A stretch of DNA of 64,000 bases from Microbacterium candidum (GCF_030315975.1 NZ_JASXSZ010000002.1:558001-622000), one strand, 5' to 3'. Positions 38,538 through 47,735 are shown, numbered from the stretch's first letter. The notes: generated by a model from the sequence alone, not told the origin. Program-made: numbers and translations.

Positions 38538-38945
38538 TTACAGCCCGACCCACTCCGAGACGCCGTCGTCGTAGTGCTGGCGCTTCCAGATCGGCACCTC
38601 GTGCTTGATGAGCTCGACGAGCCGCTCGCACGCGTCGAACGCCTGGGCGCGATGCGGTGCGGATGCGGCGGCGAACAGCGCGACATCCCCGATCTTCAGG
38701 TCGCCGACACGATGCGCCGCCGCCACGGCGTATCCCGTCTCGGTGCGCACGCGCTCGACGCAGTCGGCGAGGAACCTTCCGGCTTCGGGGTGTGCGCGGT
38801 AGTCCAGCGAGCGCACGGCCTTGCCGCCGTCATGGTCGCGCACGACGCCGCAGAACATCACGACGGCGCCGCTCGCATCGTCCTCGACGGCGCGGCGGAT
38901 CGCCGCCTCGTCGAGCGGCTCCTCAGAGACAAGGGCATAGGTCAC
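38538..38945 (-). CDS. moaE: Molybdopterin synthase catalytic subunit
   Basis: This 135-residue subunit has the family start ALVSEEPLDEAAI, the core AVVMFCGVVRDHDGG and RVRTETGYAVAAAHRVGDL. The catalytic Lys segment near the C-terminus is HEVPIWKRQHYDDG. It transfers two sulfurs from MoaD thiocarboxylate to cyclic pyranopterin phosphate. It is coupled to moeB (ATGA overlap) on the minus strand. Confidence 0.95.
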   Translation of the reverse strand: MTYALVSEEPLDEAAIRRAVEDDASGAVVMFCGVVRDHDGGKAVRSLDYRAHPEAGRFLADCVERVRTETGYAVAAAHRVGDLKIGDVALFAAASAPHRAQAFDACERLVELIKHEVPIWKRQHYDDGVSEWVGL

Positions 38946-40090
38946 TGGACGGCCTCCCGGTCGGAGATGGTGTCGCCGCCGACGGCGGCGTAGGCCTGGA
39001 TGCCGCCGACGAGATAGACCACGTCGGGGAAGCCGTGCTCGCGCAGGATGCGGACGGCCGCCCGTGCGCGGGGGTCCATCTCGCAGTACACGATGACCGG
39101 GCCGGCCTCGGGCATCACGCCGGCGCGCAGGTCACCGAGCGGCAGGAGCGTCGAATCCGGGATGCGGCGGGCCGCCGCCTCGTGCGGCTCACGGACGTCG
39201 AGCAGCCGCGGAGCCGCGCCCGCCCGCACCCGCTGCAGGACCTCTGCCGCGGAGACGGACACCAGATCGTCGTCGGACGAGACTCCGCAGAACAGGTCGT
39301 AGTCGATGAGGTCCGTGATCTCGGGGGTCTCGTCGGAGACCTCGTAGGCGATCTCGCGCGTGCGCGCGGTCAGCGCGTCGTAGACGAGCACGCGGCCGAT
39401 GAGCGGCTCGCCGACACCCGTGATGAGCTTGATCGCTTCGGTCGCGACGAGCGAGCCGATCGTGCCGCACAACGTCGGGAGGACTCCGCCGAGCTCGCAC
39501 GACAACGCCTCGTCGGCCGCGGGCGGCACCGGGAAGAGGTCGCGGTACGTCGGTCCGTGTCCATGCCACGACACGCCGACCTGACCGTGGAAGCGCAGGA
39601 TCGAACCCCACACGAGCGGGATGCCGGCGAGCACCGCCATGTCGTTCGCGAGATACCGCGTCGGGAAGTTGTCGCTGCCGTCGACCAGCAGGTCCCACTG
39701 CTCACCGCCGTGGAAGATGAGGTTCAGACTCGTGTTGCGCGCGCGCATCTCGTACGTGAGAACCCGGCATCCGGGATCGATCTCGGCCACCGTGTCGGCG
39801 AGGGAGTCGACCTTCGGGCGTCCGATGTCGGACACCCCGTGGCTCAGCTGCCTATGGAGGTTCGAGAGCTCGACGGCGTCGTCGTCGATGACCCCGATCG
39901 TGCCGACGCCGGCCGCCGCGAGCGCGGGGACGACAGCGCTGCCGAGCCCGCCCGCGCCGAGGACGAGGACCCTGGATGCGGCGAGCCGCCGTTGCGCGGT
40001 CTCTCCGAAGCCGGGCAGCATCAGCTGGCGGCTGTAGCGGGCGATGCGGTCCGCCTCGAGCGGCGGACCGGGCTCGACGAGCGGGGACAT
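38942..40090 (-). CDS. moeB: MoaD adenylyltransferase with C-terminal rhodanese domain
   Basis: This 382-residue protein has residues 1 to ~255 as an E1-like ThiF/MoeB fold (RYSRQLMLPGFGETAQRRL, VLGAGGLGSAVVPALAAAGVGTIG, LVDGSDNFPTRYLANDM). Residues ~275-380 are a rhodanese domain with the persulfide Cys in VIVYCEMDPRARAA. It adenylates the MoaD C-terminus and supplies the sulfur, as in MoeZ-type proteins of actinobacteria. Downstream coupling to moaE. It is divergent from moaD across 88 bases. Confidence 0.94.
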   Translation of the reverse strand: MSPLVEPGPPLEADRIARYSRQLMLPGFGETAQRRLAASRVLVLGAGGLGSAVVPALAAAGVGTIGVIDDDAVELSNLHRQLSHGVSDIGRPKVDSLADTVAEIDPGCRVLTYEMRARNTSLNLIFHGGEQWDLLVDGSDNFPTRYLANDMAVLAGIPLVWGSILRFHGQVGVSWHGHGPTYRDLFPVPPAADEALSCELGGVLPTLCGTIGSLVATEAIKLITGVGEPLIGRVLVYDALTARTREIAYEVSDETPEITDLIDYDLFCGVSSDDDLVSVSAAEVLQRVRAGAAPRLLDVREPHEAAARRIPDSTLLPLGDLRAGVMPEAGPVIVYCEMDPRARAAVRILREHGFPDVVYLVGGIQAYAAVGGDTISDREAVQ

Positions 40091-40178
40091 GGTTCGATCC
40101 TACGGCTAGGGTCCGCATCGCGGACATCTTTTTCCGCTTGATGGATGCGGTTCCCCGCATCCGTCGTATCATCATCGT

Positions 40179-40427
40179 ATGGCGATGGTGACCGTGCGGT
40201 ACTTCGCGGCCGCGGCCGAGGCGGCCGGGCGCGAGGAAGAGCAGCTCGAGCTCGGCTCGGACGCGACCGTGGGCACGCTGCGCGATCTCTTGCGCCAGCG
40301 CTACGGCGCCGCGATGGAGCGGGTGCTCCGTTCCGGATCGTTCCTCGTCGACGGTGTCGTCCGCCGCAGCCCCGGCGCTGCCATCGGCGCGAACGTCGAC
40401 GTCCTCCCGCCGTTCGCGGGCGGATGA
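40179..40427 (+). CDS. moaD: Molybdopterin synthase sulfur carrier
   Basis: This 82-residue ubiquitin-like protein ends in the required Gly-Gly (PPFAGG), which is adenylated by MoeB and converted to a thiocarboxylate. It starts VTVRYFAAAAEAAGREEE, as usual for MoaD. An internal ATG (third codon) is an alternative start. The stop overlaps the moeA start (ATGA), so it is the first gene of moaD-moeA-moaC. Confidence 0.95.
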   Translation: MAMVTVRYFAAAAEAAGREEEQLELGSDATVGTLRDLLRQRYGAAMERVLRSGSFLVDGVVRRSPGAAIGANVDVLPPFAGG

Positions 40428-41701
40428 TGCGCGCCCACACCGACCACCAGCGGGCGGTCGCCGAACTGCTCGCGCCGCTCGGCGCGCGGCTCGCGGACCC
40501 GGCCCAGGCTGTCGTCATTCCGGTCTTCGACGCGCTCGGCCGTGTGCTGGCGACGGATGTCGCCTCCCCGACGGCGCTCCCCCGCTTCGCGAACTCTCAG
40601 ATGGACGGCTACGCGGTGCACGCGACCGACCTCGCGTCCGCCTCGGCCTCCGACCCGGTGCGCCTCCCGGTCGGGCGCACGAGCGCGGCCGGCGACCCGG
40701 TCTTTCGCCTTGAGGCCGGGCACGCATCTCCCGTCATGACGGGTGCCGCCGTGCCGGACGGAGCTGATGCCGTCATCCCCATCGAGCAGGCCGATCCGCC
40801 GTCGTTCGCGGGCATCGGCGCAGGCTCCCACGACGCTCCCGCGGGGACGACCGTCTCCTTCGCCGCATCCGTCGCGCCGGGCACCTTCGTGCGCGCGGTC
40901 GGGACGGACATCGCGGAAGGCGCCGTCGTCCTGCGCGCGGGCACGCGTCTCGGCCCCGCTCAGCTCGGCTCCCTCGCCGCGGCAGGCGTCGTCGAGGTGC
41001 CGGTGCGGCCGCGGCCCCGCGTCCTCGTCCTGTCGACGGGTCACGAGCTGCGCGCGCCCGGTGCGGACCTCGACACCGAGGGCGACAGCGGCGCGATCTA
41101 TGACGCCAATTCGACGATGATGACCGCTGCGGTCGTCGACGCCGGAGCGATCGCGGTGACGGATATCGCGCCCGATGATGCGGCCGCCGTCGTCGCGGTG
41201 CTGGAGCGGCATCCGGAGGTCGATCTGGTCGTCACGACCGGCGGCGTCAGTGCGGGGGCGTTCGAGGTCGTGCGCGATGCACTCGCCCCGCTCGGCGTCG
41301 ATTTCGGACCGGTCGCGATGCAGCCCGGCGGCCCGCAGGGGCTCGGGCTCGCCACCGTGCCCGGAGGGCGCCGCATCCCGGTCGTCGCGTTCCCGGGCAA
41401 CCCGGTGTCGACGCTCGTCTCGTTCGAGCTGTTCCTCCGGCCGGTGCTGCGCGGCTTCGCGGGGCTTCCGCCGCAGCGCCCGACGCAGCACGCCGTGCTC
41501 GCACATCCCGTCACCTCGCCGCCCGCCCGCCACCAGGTCCGCCGTGGCACTCTGCGCGCGGACGGCAGCGTCGAGGTCGGGGCCCCGAGCTCCCATCTGC
41601 TGCACGCGTACGCGCTCGCGAACGTGCTCGTGCACCTGCCCGTCGGCGTGGACGCCCTCCCCGCAGGTGCCGAGGTCGAGGTCTGGAGGATCGATGAGTG
41701 A
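40424..41701 (+). CDS. moeA: Molybdopterin molybdenumtransferase
   Basis: This 425-residue protein inserts Mo into adenylated molybdopterin. Family segments are FANSQMDGYAVHATDLA, PVMTGAAVPDGADAVIPIEQ, the MPT-binding-like fold with VLSTGHEL..GAIYDANSTMM and VVTTGGVSAGAFEVVRDAL, and the PVVAFPGNPVSTLVSFELF motif. The C-terminal domain IV starts near residue 350. It is coupled on both sides (4-base and 8-base overlaps). A separate MogA-type adenylyltransferase is not seen in the window. Confidence 0.95.
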   Translation: MMRAHTDHQRAVAELLAPLGARLADPAQAVVIPVFDALGRVLATDVASPTALPRFANSQMDGYAVHATDLASASASDPVRLPVGRTSAAGDPVFRLEAGHASPVMTGAAVPDGADAVIPIEQADPPSFAGIGAGSHDAPAGTTVSFAASVAPGTFVRAVGTDIAEGAVVLRAGTRLGPAQLGSLAAAGVVEVPVRPRPRVLVLSTGHELRAPGADLDTEGDSGAIYDANSTMMTAAVVDAGAIAVTDIAPDDAAAVVAVLERHPEVDLVVTTGGVSAGAFEVVRDALAPLGVDFGPVAMQPGGPQGLGLATVPGGRRIPVVAFPGNPVSTLVSFELFLRPVLRGFAGLPPQRPTQHAVLAHPVTSPPARHQVRRGTLRADGSVEVGAPSSHLLHAYALANVLVHLPVGVDALPAGAEVEVWRIDE

Positions 41702-42179
41702 CCCGCAGGAGCCGCAGCTGACCCACCTGCGCGCCGACGGTTCGGCGCACATGGTCGACGTCACCGACAAGGGCGTCACGCGCCGCGAGGCGCGGGCGCA
41801 GGCGGTGCTCATCACGACGCCCAGTGTGGTCGCCGCGATCGCCGACGGAACGCTCCCGAAGGGCGAGGCGCTCGGCACCGCGCGTCTGGCCGGCATCATG
41901 GGCGCGAAGCAGACGTCGAGCCTCATTCCGCTGTGCCATCCGCTTCCGCTGACGAAGCTCGCCGTCGACCTGGAGCCCGGCGACGACCGCGTCCGGATCG
42001 TCGCGACGGCCGTCACGAACGGCGTCACCGGCGTCGAGATGGAGGCGCTCACCGCCGCGAGCGTCGCCGCGCTCACGCTTTACGACATGATCAAGGCCGT
42101 CGACAACCGGGCCATCATCACGGACATCAAGGTGCTCGCCAAGTCCGGCGGCAAGAGCGGCGACTGGTCCGTCGAGTAA
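41694..42179 (+). CDS. moaC: Cyclic pyranopterin monophosphate synthase
   Basis: This 161-residue enzyme acts after MoaA to form cPMP. Signature segments are MVDVTDKGVTRREARA, GIMGAKQTSSLIPLCHPLPL with catalytic His, VEMEALTAASVAALTLYDMIKAVD and the catalytic Lys/Asp end ITDIKVLAKSGGKSGDW. The ATG lies within the moeA end. It is the last gene of the forward operon and is followed by a repeat-filled gap. Confidence 0.96.
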   Translation: MSDPQEPQLTHLRADGSAHMVDVTDKGVTRREARAQAVLITTPSVVAAIADGTLPKGEALGTARLAGIMGAKQTSSLIPLCHPLPLTKLAVDLEPGDDRVRIVATAVTNGVTGVEMEALTAASVAALTLYDMIKAVDNRAIITDIKVLAKSGGKSGDWSVE

Positions 42180-42218
42180 GGCTCCGTGCGTTCGACTCGC
42201 TCAGCATCCACCATCGCC

Positions 42219-42349
42219 GGTCGTTGAGCGAGGAACGACCGAGACGAAACGCGGACGGTGCGTCTCGAGATCGACTCCCGACGTTTCGACTCGCTTCGGC
42301 CACACCCTGCCGGTCGTTGAGCGAGGGAGGAACGACCGAGACGAAACGC
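42219..42349. repeat. Two copies of the GGTCGTTGAGCGAG element
   Basis: Copy A (42219-42252) and copy B (42312-42349) both read GGTCGTTGAGCGAG through ACCGAGACGAAACGC. Copy B is base-identical to 31609-31646 over 38 bases; copy A lacks four bases. Between them lie partly inverted words (CGTTTCGACTCGCTTCGG). The 178-base gap between moaC and the convergent rraA-like gene holds nothing else. Confidence 0.88.
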
Positions 42350-42357
42350 TCCGGGCG

Positions 42358-42822
42358 TCAGCGCTCGACGAGGACTCCGTCGAGGTCGGCCCACACATGC
42401 TTGCCGGGGGCGAAGACGACTCCCGCGATCGTGACGGGCACGTCGACCTCGCCGGCGCCGTCCTTGGCGCTCTTGCGAGGGTTCGAGCCGAGCGCCTTGA
42501 CACCGATCGGCAGTGACGCGATCGCGATGCGGTCGCGGATGGCGCCGTTGATGATGAGCCCCGCCCATCCGTTGTCGGCCGCGGACCCGGCGATCATGTC
42601 GCCGACGAGGGCCGACTCGAGCGATCCGCCGCCGTCGATCACGAGGACGGCGCCGTCGCCGGGCGTCGCGAGCAGCGCCTTCACGATCGCGTTGTCGCGG
42701 TGGCAGCGCACCGTGCGGATCGGCCCGTCGAAGGCGGCGAGCCCGCCGGCATCCTGCAGCTGCAGAGACAGCGCGTCGAGGTCGTCGCCGCGCTCGTCGT
42801 AGAGGTCCGCCGTTGCGATCAT
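42358..42822 (-). CDS. rraA: RraA-family protein (RNase E regulator / HMG-aldolase-like)
   Basis: This 154-residue protein has the RraA fold. Segments are FDGPIRTVRCHRDNAIVKALL, VLVIDGGGSLESALVGDMIA, NGWAGLIINGAIRDR and VFAPGKHVWADLDGVLV. The retained Gly/Arg-Asp residues of the class II aldolase relatives (GAIRDR) mean either an RNase E-inhibitor role or 4-hydroxy-4-methyl-2-oxoglutarate/oxaloacetate lyase activity is possible; small RraA proteins cannot be separated by sequence alone. It stands 9 bases downstream of a large surface protein gene. Confidence 0.88.
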   Translation of the reverse strand: MIATADLYDERGDDLDALSLQLQDAGGLAAFDGPIRTVRCHRDNAIVKALLATPGDGAVLVIDGGGSLESALVGDMIAGSAADNGWAGLIINGAIRDRIAIASLPIGVKALGSNPRKSAKDGAGEVDVPVTIAGVVFAPGKHVWADLDGVLVER

Positions 42823-42831
42823 GATCCGAGG

Positions 42832-45800
42832 CTAGCGCGCGCGACGCACCCGCCACACGATGAGGCATCCGACGAGCAGCGCCAGCAGTCCGCCGATGAT
42901 CAGCTCGAACGGCACGGTGCCGCCGGTGGAGCTCAGCGCGCTGGATCCCGAACCGGTCGTCGACCCGGAGCCGGACGACGAGCCCGAGCCGGAGCCGCCG
43001 CTGTTCGCTGCGACCACCGTGATCGGAGCGGTCAGGGTGCGCGTGTCGCCCGTGGCGGACACGCCGATCGCAGCGACGGTGTGCGCCCCGAGGGGTGCGG
43101 CGGCGGGGATCGTCAGACTGGCTGAGAACGCCCCGCTCCCATCGACCGTGGCCGATCCGAGCATCGTGGGCGCGGAGTACATGCCGATCTCGACCGTGGT
43201 GCCGGGGAGGAATCCGGCCCCGGACACGGTGATCGTCCCGCCGGCTTTCACCTGCGCCGGCGTTTCGGTGAGAGGTCCGTCGCCCGTCGGAACGGTGGCC
43301 GGCAGAGCCACATCCAACGCGACATCCACCGTCACCGTCGTGAAGAACGATCCCGCCGCATTCGTCGCGGTGACCGTGATCGTGCTCGACCCGGCGTCGA
43401 CGACTCCGGGAGTCCCGTGGAGGGTCGCCGTGCCGTCGCCGTTGTCCGTGAGCGTGAGCCATGGCGGCACGCCGGTCGCGGTGAGGGCCGGCGTCGGGTG
43501 CCCGGAGGCGGTGATGTCGATCGTCCGCGCCGCGCCGGGCAGCACGGTGACCGGCGACACGGAAGCGATCGAGGGCTTGGTCGACACGGTCACCGTGGCC
43601 GCCGACGACGGGGTCGATCCGGCGACGTTCGTGAAGACGGCGCGGAAGGACGCCCCGTCGTCCGCGAGCGCGGCCGTGAAGCCGAGGGTCGTCGAGGTCG
43701 CGCCCGACACGTCCGTCCACGGGCCGCCGCCGTCGGAGCGCTGCCACTGCACCGTCGGGGCCGGGAAGCCGCTCGCGGCCGCGGACAGCGACACCGGGTC
43801 TCCTGCGAGCACCGACACCGCGACCGGCGGCGTCGTCACGGCGGGCGCCTCATCCACGACGAGGGTGAACGCCTGTGTCGTGGCCCCGGTGGCGTTCGTC
43901 GCGATCAGCTGCAGGGGGTACGACCCGCCGGTCCCGGTATCCGGCGTTCCCGACAGCTGCGCGGTGCCCGGGGCGCCGGCCGTGAAGGTGACACCCGAGG
44001 GAAGCGTGCCGGTGAGGCTGATCGTCGTCGCAGTGGGGAAGCCCGGATCGACCGTGGGGATGAACGACCCGGCGGTCCCCGCGGTGAACGTCGCGGTGTC
44101 GGCACTGGTGAACGCGGGCTTCGCGCCGACGCTCAGCTCGAACGACTGCGTCGCGGTCCCGACCGCGTTCTGCGCGGTGACCGTCAGGGCGTGCGTGCCG
44201 GCGAGCGCTGCCGCCGGCGTTCCGGACAGTGTGCCCGTCCCATCGCCGTGGTCGACGAACGAGATGCCCGCAGGCAGCATCGCGACGGAGAGCGTGGGCG
44301 CGGGCCGTCCGGTCGCGGTCACTGTGTACGAGAAGGGGGTTCCGACCGCCGCGACGGACGACGCGCTGCTCGTGATCGTCGGAGCGTCCGACAGGACGAA
44401 CGTGACGCTCGTCAGCGCCGGGAGCCCGGAGGTGTTCGTCGCGGTGAACGTCACCGTGCTCGACACAGGATCGCCGGCCGCGGGCGGCGTATCCGTCGGC
44501 GTTCCGGAGATCGTCGCACCACCCGCGCTCGGTGTGAACGTGAGCCCCGCAGGGAGGGTTCCGGTCATCGATACGGAGGGCGCCGGGTAGCCGTACGCGA
44601 CCAACGACAGGGAGTACGGCGTCCCTGCGGTGAGTGCGACCGGGCTCGGCAGTGCCGCGAGGGTCGGGGGTTCATCGACCGTGACGTCCGCCTGGACGAG
44701 GGCGTTCTCGAACGTCGCCGCGGCGCCTCCGACACCGCCCGCCGATCCCGCGGTGAAGGATGTCGACGTGACTCCGCCGGCGAAGGTGGACGGCGTCGAC
44801 ACGATCGAGCCGACCGGCGCGGCGCCCGTCCAGGCGACCTGCATGCCGGAGAAAGCGGTGAGGTCGGATGCCGCGACCGGGTTGCCCGCCGAGTCCTTGA
44901 GGAGGGACGCGGTCAGCGTGGAGGCGAAGTGGACGAGGATCGTGGCGGGGGAGGCACTCGTGGTCAAGGTGAGATGCGGCTGCGTCGAGCCGGTTGTCGA
45001 TGCAGAATCGCATCTCGCGGTTCCCGCGCCCGTCGCGCACCCCCACCAGTTGTGCGTCGCGTCGACGCTGATCGACCCGCTCGCGAGGGCGGGGGCGCTG
45101 TTGCCGGAGAAGATGTTGAAGTTCGCGGCGAGCGACCCGCCGGTCACGTCGATCGCGCTCCCCGTGGCGGCCGCGTTCGATGTGAAGACGTTGCGGACGA
45201 CGGTCGCGGAGCCGCCCTGCTGCCAGATCGCTCCACCGAGGGTGGGCGAGGCATCCGCCGTCGTGACCGCGTTGCCGTCGAAGGTGTTGTCGGAGATCTG
45301 GATGGATGCCGCGGCCCCCGCGTCGACCGAGTAGGCGATCGCGGCTCCGCCGCCGGCGAGCTGCGCCGCGGTGTGCGCAGTGTTCGTCTTGAATGTCGAG
45401 CCCGTGATGCTGAGCTTCTGCTGTCCCTGGGGCGCTGCGGCGGCGAGGTAGGACACGGCGCCGCCGGACGAGGTGCCGCTGTCGTTGCTCGTGAAGGTCG
45501 AGTTCTGGATGGTGAGCGACCCGCCCATGAACTGGATCGCGCCCCCCGGCGCTGCTGCAGCGGACGAGTGGTTGTCGGTGAACACCGACCGGACCACCGT
45601 AAGAGAGTCGCCGGCGCTCGTGAGAGGGGATCCGGCGATGATCGCGCCGCCGCCGAACAGGCTGTCGCGGCCGCCCTGGAACGTGAGGTCCTGCACCGTG
45701 ACGGACACCCCGCCGATCGGGCCGGGGTCGGTCGTCATGAGCTGGGTCGATCCGTTGCCGATGAGGCGCGCCGTTCCCGTTCCCGCTGCAGGACCGGCGA

Positions 45801-46119
45801 TCGTGATGTCGGAGCCTGTCTTCGTTCCTACGACGAGCGCTCCGTCCGTGAGCGTGTAATCGCCCACCGGCACGGTGACGGTCTGCGACCCGCCGAGGTT
45901 GCCCGCGACGCACAGCGCGGTGCGCAGTGTGACCGGACCGACCGGTGCTGTGACGGCCGAATCGGTGCACGCGCCCTGCACATCGCCGTCCGCGGTCGTC
46001 GTGACCGAGATCGTCGCGGCGTACGCCGGAACGGCGACGACGACGCTCGCGGCGACCGCTGCCAGCACGACCGCGATCGCGATCGCGCCCGATCTCCGCC
46101 CAGCAGCACTCGTGGACAT
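42832..46119 (-). CDS. Large secreted beta-helix/Ig-repeat surface protein with sortase-type C-terminus
   Basis: This 1,095-residue protein starts at 46119 after a GGGGGG site. The signal peptide (residues ~1-34) ends in VPAYA. Residues ~35-390 are a parallel beta-helix-like region with repeated NxFxxN words (STFTSNDSG, NTFDGNAV, NVFTSNAA, NIFSGNSA). Then come several putative Ig domains of the He_PIG type (LPAGLTFTPSAGGATISGTP, LPSGVTFTAG..LSGTP). A Ser/Gly linker, LSSTGG, one membrane helix and the basic tail RVRRAR follow, which is a variant LPXTG wall anchor. Probably a cell-wall adhesin. It lies divergent from a Tat-type protein and tail-collar genes. Confidence 0.88.
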   Translation of the reverse strand: MSTSAAGRRSGAIAIAVVLAAVAASVVVAVPAYAATISVTTTADGDVQGACTDSAVTAPVGPVTLRTALCVAGNLGGSQTVTVPVGDYTLTDGALVVGTKTGSDITIAGPAAGTGTARLIGNGSTQLMTTDPGPIGGVSVTVQDLTFQGGRDSLFGGGAIIAGSPLTSAGDSLTVVRSVFTDNHSSAAAAPGGAIQFMGGSLTIQNSTFTSNDSGTSSGGAVSYLAAAAPQGQQKLSITGSTFKTNTAHTAAQLAGGGAAIAYSVDAGAAASIQISDNTFDGNAVTTADASPTLGGAIWQQGGSATVVRNVFTSNAAATGSAIDVTGGSLAANFNIFSGNSAPALASGSISVDATHNWWGCATGAGTARCDSASTTGSTQPHLTLTTSASPATILVHFASTLTASLLKDSAGNPVAASDLTAFSGMQVAWTGAAPVGSIVSTPSTFAGGVTSTSFTAGSAGGVGGAAATFENALVQADVTVDEPPTLAALPSPVALTAGTPYSLSLVAYGYPAPSVSMTGTLPAGLTFTPSAGGATISGTPTDTPPAAGDPVSSTVTFTATNTSGLPALTSVTFVLSDAPTITSSASSVAAVGTPFSYTVTATGRPAPTLSVAMLPAGISFVDHGDGTGTLSGTPAAALAGTHALTVTAQNAVGTATQSFELSVGAKPAFTSADTATFTAGTAGSFIPTVDPGFPTATTISLTGTLPSGVTFTAGAPGTAQLSGTPDTGTGGSYPLQLIATNATGATTQAFTLVVDEAPAVTTPPVAVSVLAGDPVSLSAAASGFPAPTVQWQRSDGGGPWTDVSGATSTTLGFTAALADDGASFRAVFTNVAGSTPSSAATVTVSTKPSIASVSPVTVLPGAARTIDITASGHPTPALTATGVPPWLTLTDNGDGTATLHGTPGVVDAGSSTITVTATNAAGSFFTTVTVDVALDVALPATVPTGDGPLTETPAQVKAGGTITVSGAGFLPGTTVEIGMYSAPTMLGSATVDGSGAFSASLTIPAAAPLGAHTVAAIGVSATGDTRTLTAPITVVAANSGGSGSGSSSGSGSTTGSGSSALSSTGGTVPFELIIGGLLALLVGCLIVWRVRRAR

Positions 46120-46251
46120 GAAGCCCCCCTCAGTCATGCACCTCGCCAGATGCTATCGGGTCGGAAAGCGCGACGTCACTCGTAATCGTGCAAAATGTCC
46201 GTTTCCACCAGCCTCGCGGTGCAGTAGTGTCACCGTGGGGAGGGGCATCGC

Positions 46252-46692
46252 ATGGGGACAGGCATCTCGCGTCGAGCGATGCTGGCGGCATCCGCCGGCG
46301 GCATCGCGCTCGTCTCGGCATCCGGCGCCGGCGCCGCCGTGGCGGCCTCGAGGTCGTCGACCGGCGCACCCGCCAGCGCCCCGGCTCCGACCGGGGGCAT
46401 CGCCGGGGACCCGTCTCGGCCGATGCGGTCCGAGTTCACCGGCCACCTCGGAGGGACCTACGACGCCGTGTCGCCGTGGGCGCCGCACCGGCTCCGTCTC
46501 GAAAGCGTGGGGGATCTCGCACCGGGGGGCGACGGCGAGAACGCCTTCCGGCTTTCGTTCTCGACCGACGACACGGCGCGCGACGGCATCTACCACCTGA
46601 CCTCGCCGGCGGGCACACGACACGTCATCTACCTCGGCCGCGTGGGTCCCGCCGCAGGCACACTCGAGGCGATCGTGGACCGCACGCGGTGA
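46252..46692 (+). CDS. Tat-exported DUF6916-like protein
   Basis: This 146-residue protein has a twin-arginine type leader (ISRRAMLAASAGGIALVSAS) and a small mature domain (GDLAPGGDGENAFRLSFSTDDTARDGIYHL, VIYLGRVGPAAGTLEAIVDR). This resembles the DUF6916 group often found beside tail-collar proteins. Function unknown. The stop overlaps the acetyltransferase start (GTGA), so the gene belongs to a five-gene set ending with three collar proteins. It diverges from the large surface protein gene. Confidence 0.75.
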   Translation: MGTGISRRAMLAASAGGIALVSASGAGAAVAASRSSTGAPASAPAPTGGIAGDPSRPMRSEFTGHLGGTYDAVSPWAPHRLRLESVGDLAPGGDGENAFRLSFSTDDTARDGIYHLTSPAGTRHVIYLGRVGPAAGTLEAIVDRTR

Positions 46693-47204
46693 CCGCCATG
46701 ATCCTCCCGCACGTGACGCCGGGTCGCACGACGCTCGATGACCCCGCCGTCGCAGAGGTCCTCGCCGAGCACTGCGCCGACGAGTTCTCCGCCGTCGACG
46801 ATCGGATGCGCGTCGCACTCGTGGAATTGCAGCTGCGCGCCCGGCTCGGCGGTTTCGCCGACGCGTTCCCCGAGGCCCACGCACGACTGCTCGTGCGCGA
46901 CGGTGGCCTCGTCGGGTACGCGATCGTCGACAGCCGGGACACGAGCATCCACCTCGTCGATCTCGTCGTGCGTCCGGCGTTCCGCCGCACCGGCGCCGCC
47001 ACGGCCCTGCTCGGTGAGCTGACGACGGAGGCGGACTCCTCGGATCGCGACCTCACGCTCTCCGTTACGCCCGGCAGCCCGGCGGAGCGACTGTATGCGG
47101 CCCACGGCTTCGCGCGGGTCGAGGATGCGGCGCCGGACGCGCTGCACGTCGGGATGCGGCGGGCCGCCGCATCCGTCCCCCCACTCCGAGAGGACATCCG
47201 ATGA
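46689..47204 (+). CDS. GNAT-family N-acetyltransferase
   Basis: This 171-residue GNAT fold has the acetyl-CoA loop in VVRPAFRRTGAATALL (R/Q-x-x-G-x-A type) and the late beta-bulge segment SPAERLYAAHGFARV. Substrate unknown; small molecules or protein N-termini are possible. GTG at 46689 overlaps the DUF6916-like stop; an ATG three codons on (46698) is an alternative. The stop overlaps the first collar gene (ATGA), so it is translated with that set. Confidence 0.87.
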   Translation: MTAMILPHVTPGRTTLDDPAVAEVLAEHCADEFSAVDDRMRVALVELQLRARLGGFADAFPEAHARLLVRDGGLVGYAIVDSRDTSIHLVDLVVRPAFRRTGAATALLGELTTEADSSDRDLTLSVTPGSPAERLYAAHGFARVEDAAPDALHVGMRRAAASVPPLREDIR

Positions 47205-47698
47205 GCCAACCGTTCGTCGGCGAGATCAGGCTCTTCGCCGGCTCGTTCGCACCAGCCGGCTGGGCGATCTGTGACGGTTCGCTCGTCGCGATCTCACAGT
47301 ACGAGACGCTCTTCCAGCTCATCGGTACGACCTACGGCGGGGATGGCCAGTCGACCTTCGCGCTCCCGGACCTGCGGGGGCGCGCTCCCCTGCATCCGGG
47401 TCCGAGTCATGTGCTCGGCCAGGCCGCCGGCGTCGAGACGGTGACGATCACGACGCCGTCGATGCCGTCGCACGCACATGCCGCGCAGGCCGCAGCGACC
47501 CCCACCACCAACTCGCCGTCGGGCGCACACTGGTCCGCACAGGCGACGGCCGCATACGGACCCGTCCCGGGCGCCGCGGCGCTCGCGCCCGGGAGCATCG
47601 GCCCGGCCGGGGGCGGCCAGCCCCATGAGAACATGCCGCCGTACCTCGTCAGCACGTACATCATCTCGTTCTTCGGCATCTTCCCGTCGCAGACCTGA
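47201..47698 (+). CDS. Tail-collar (MdpB/microcystin-dependent-like) protein 1
   Basis: This 165-residue protein has the phage tail-collar domain at its N-terminus: FVGEIRLFAGSFAPAGWAICDGSLV, FQLIGTTYGGDGQSTFALPDLRGRAPLHPG. It ends with GQPHENMPPYLVSTYIISFFG. There is no signal peptide. It is the first of three tandem paralogues coupled to an acetyltransferase gene. Such MdpB-like proteins occur as chromosomal sets outside prophages; their role is unknown. Confidence 0.9.
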   Translation: MSQPFVGEIRLFAGSFAPAGWAICDGSLVAISQYETLFQLIGTTYGGDGQSTFALPDLRGRAPLHPGPSHVLGQAAGVETVTITTPSMPSHAHAAQAAATPTTNSPSGAHWSAQATAAYGPVPGAAALAPGSIGPAGGGQPHENMPPYLVSTYIISFFGIFPSQT

Positions 47699-47735
47699 CC
47701 GCAGACCGACCCGACAACAGAGGGGTGCGTGGAGC

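Noticed and set aside
43417..46185. A 922-residue plus-strand frame opposite the surface protein gene.
   Set aside because: Its translation is Arg/Gly-rich without any domain, while the minus strand gives a signal peptide, Ig repeats and a wall anchor.
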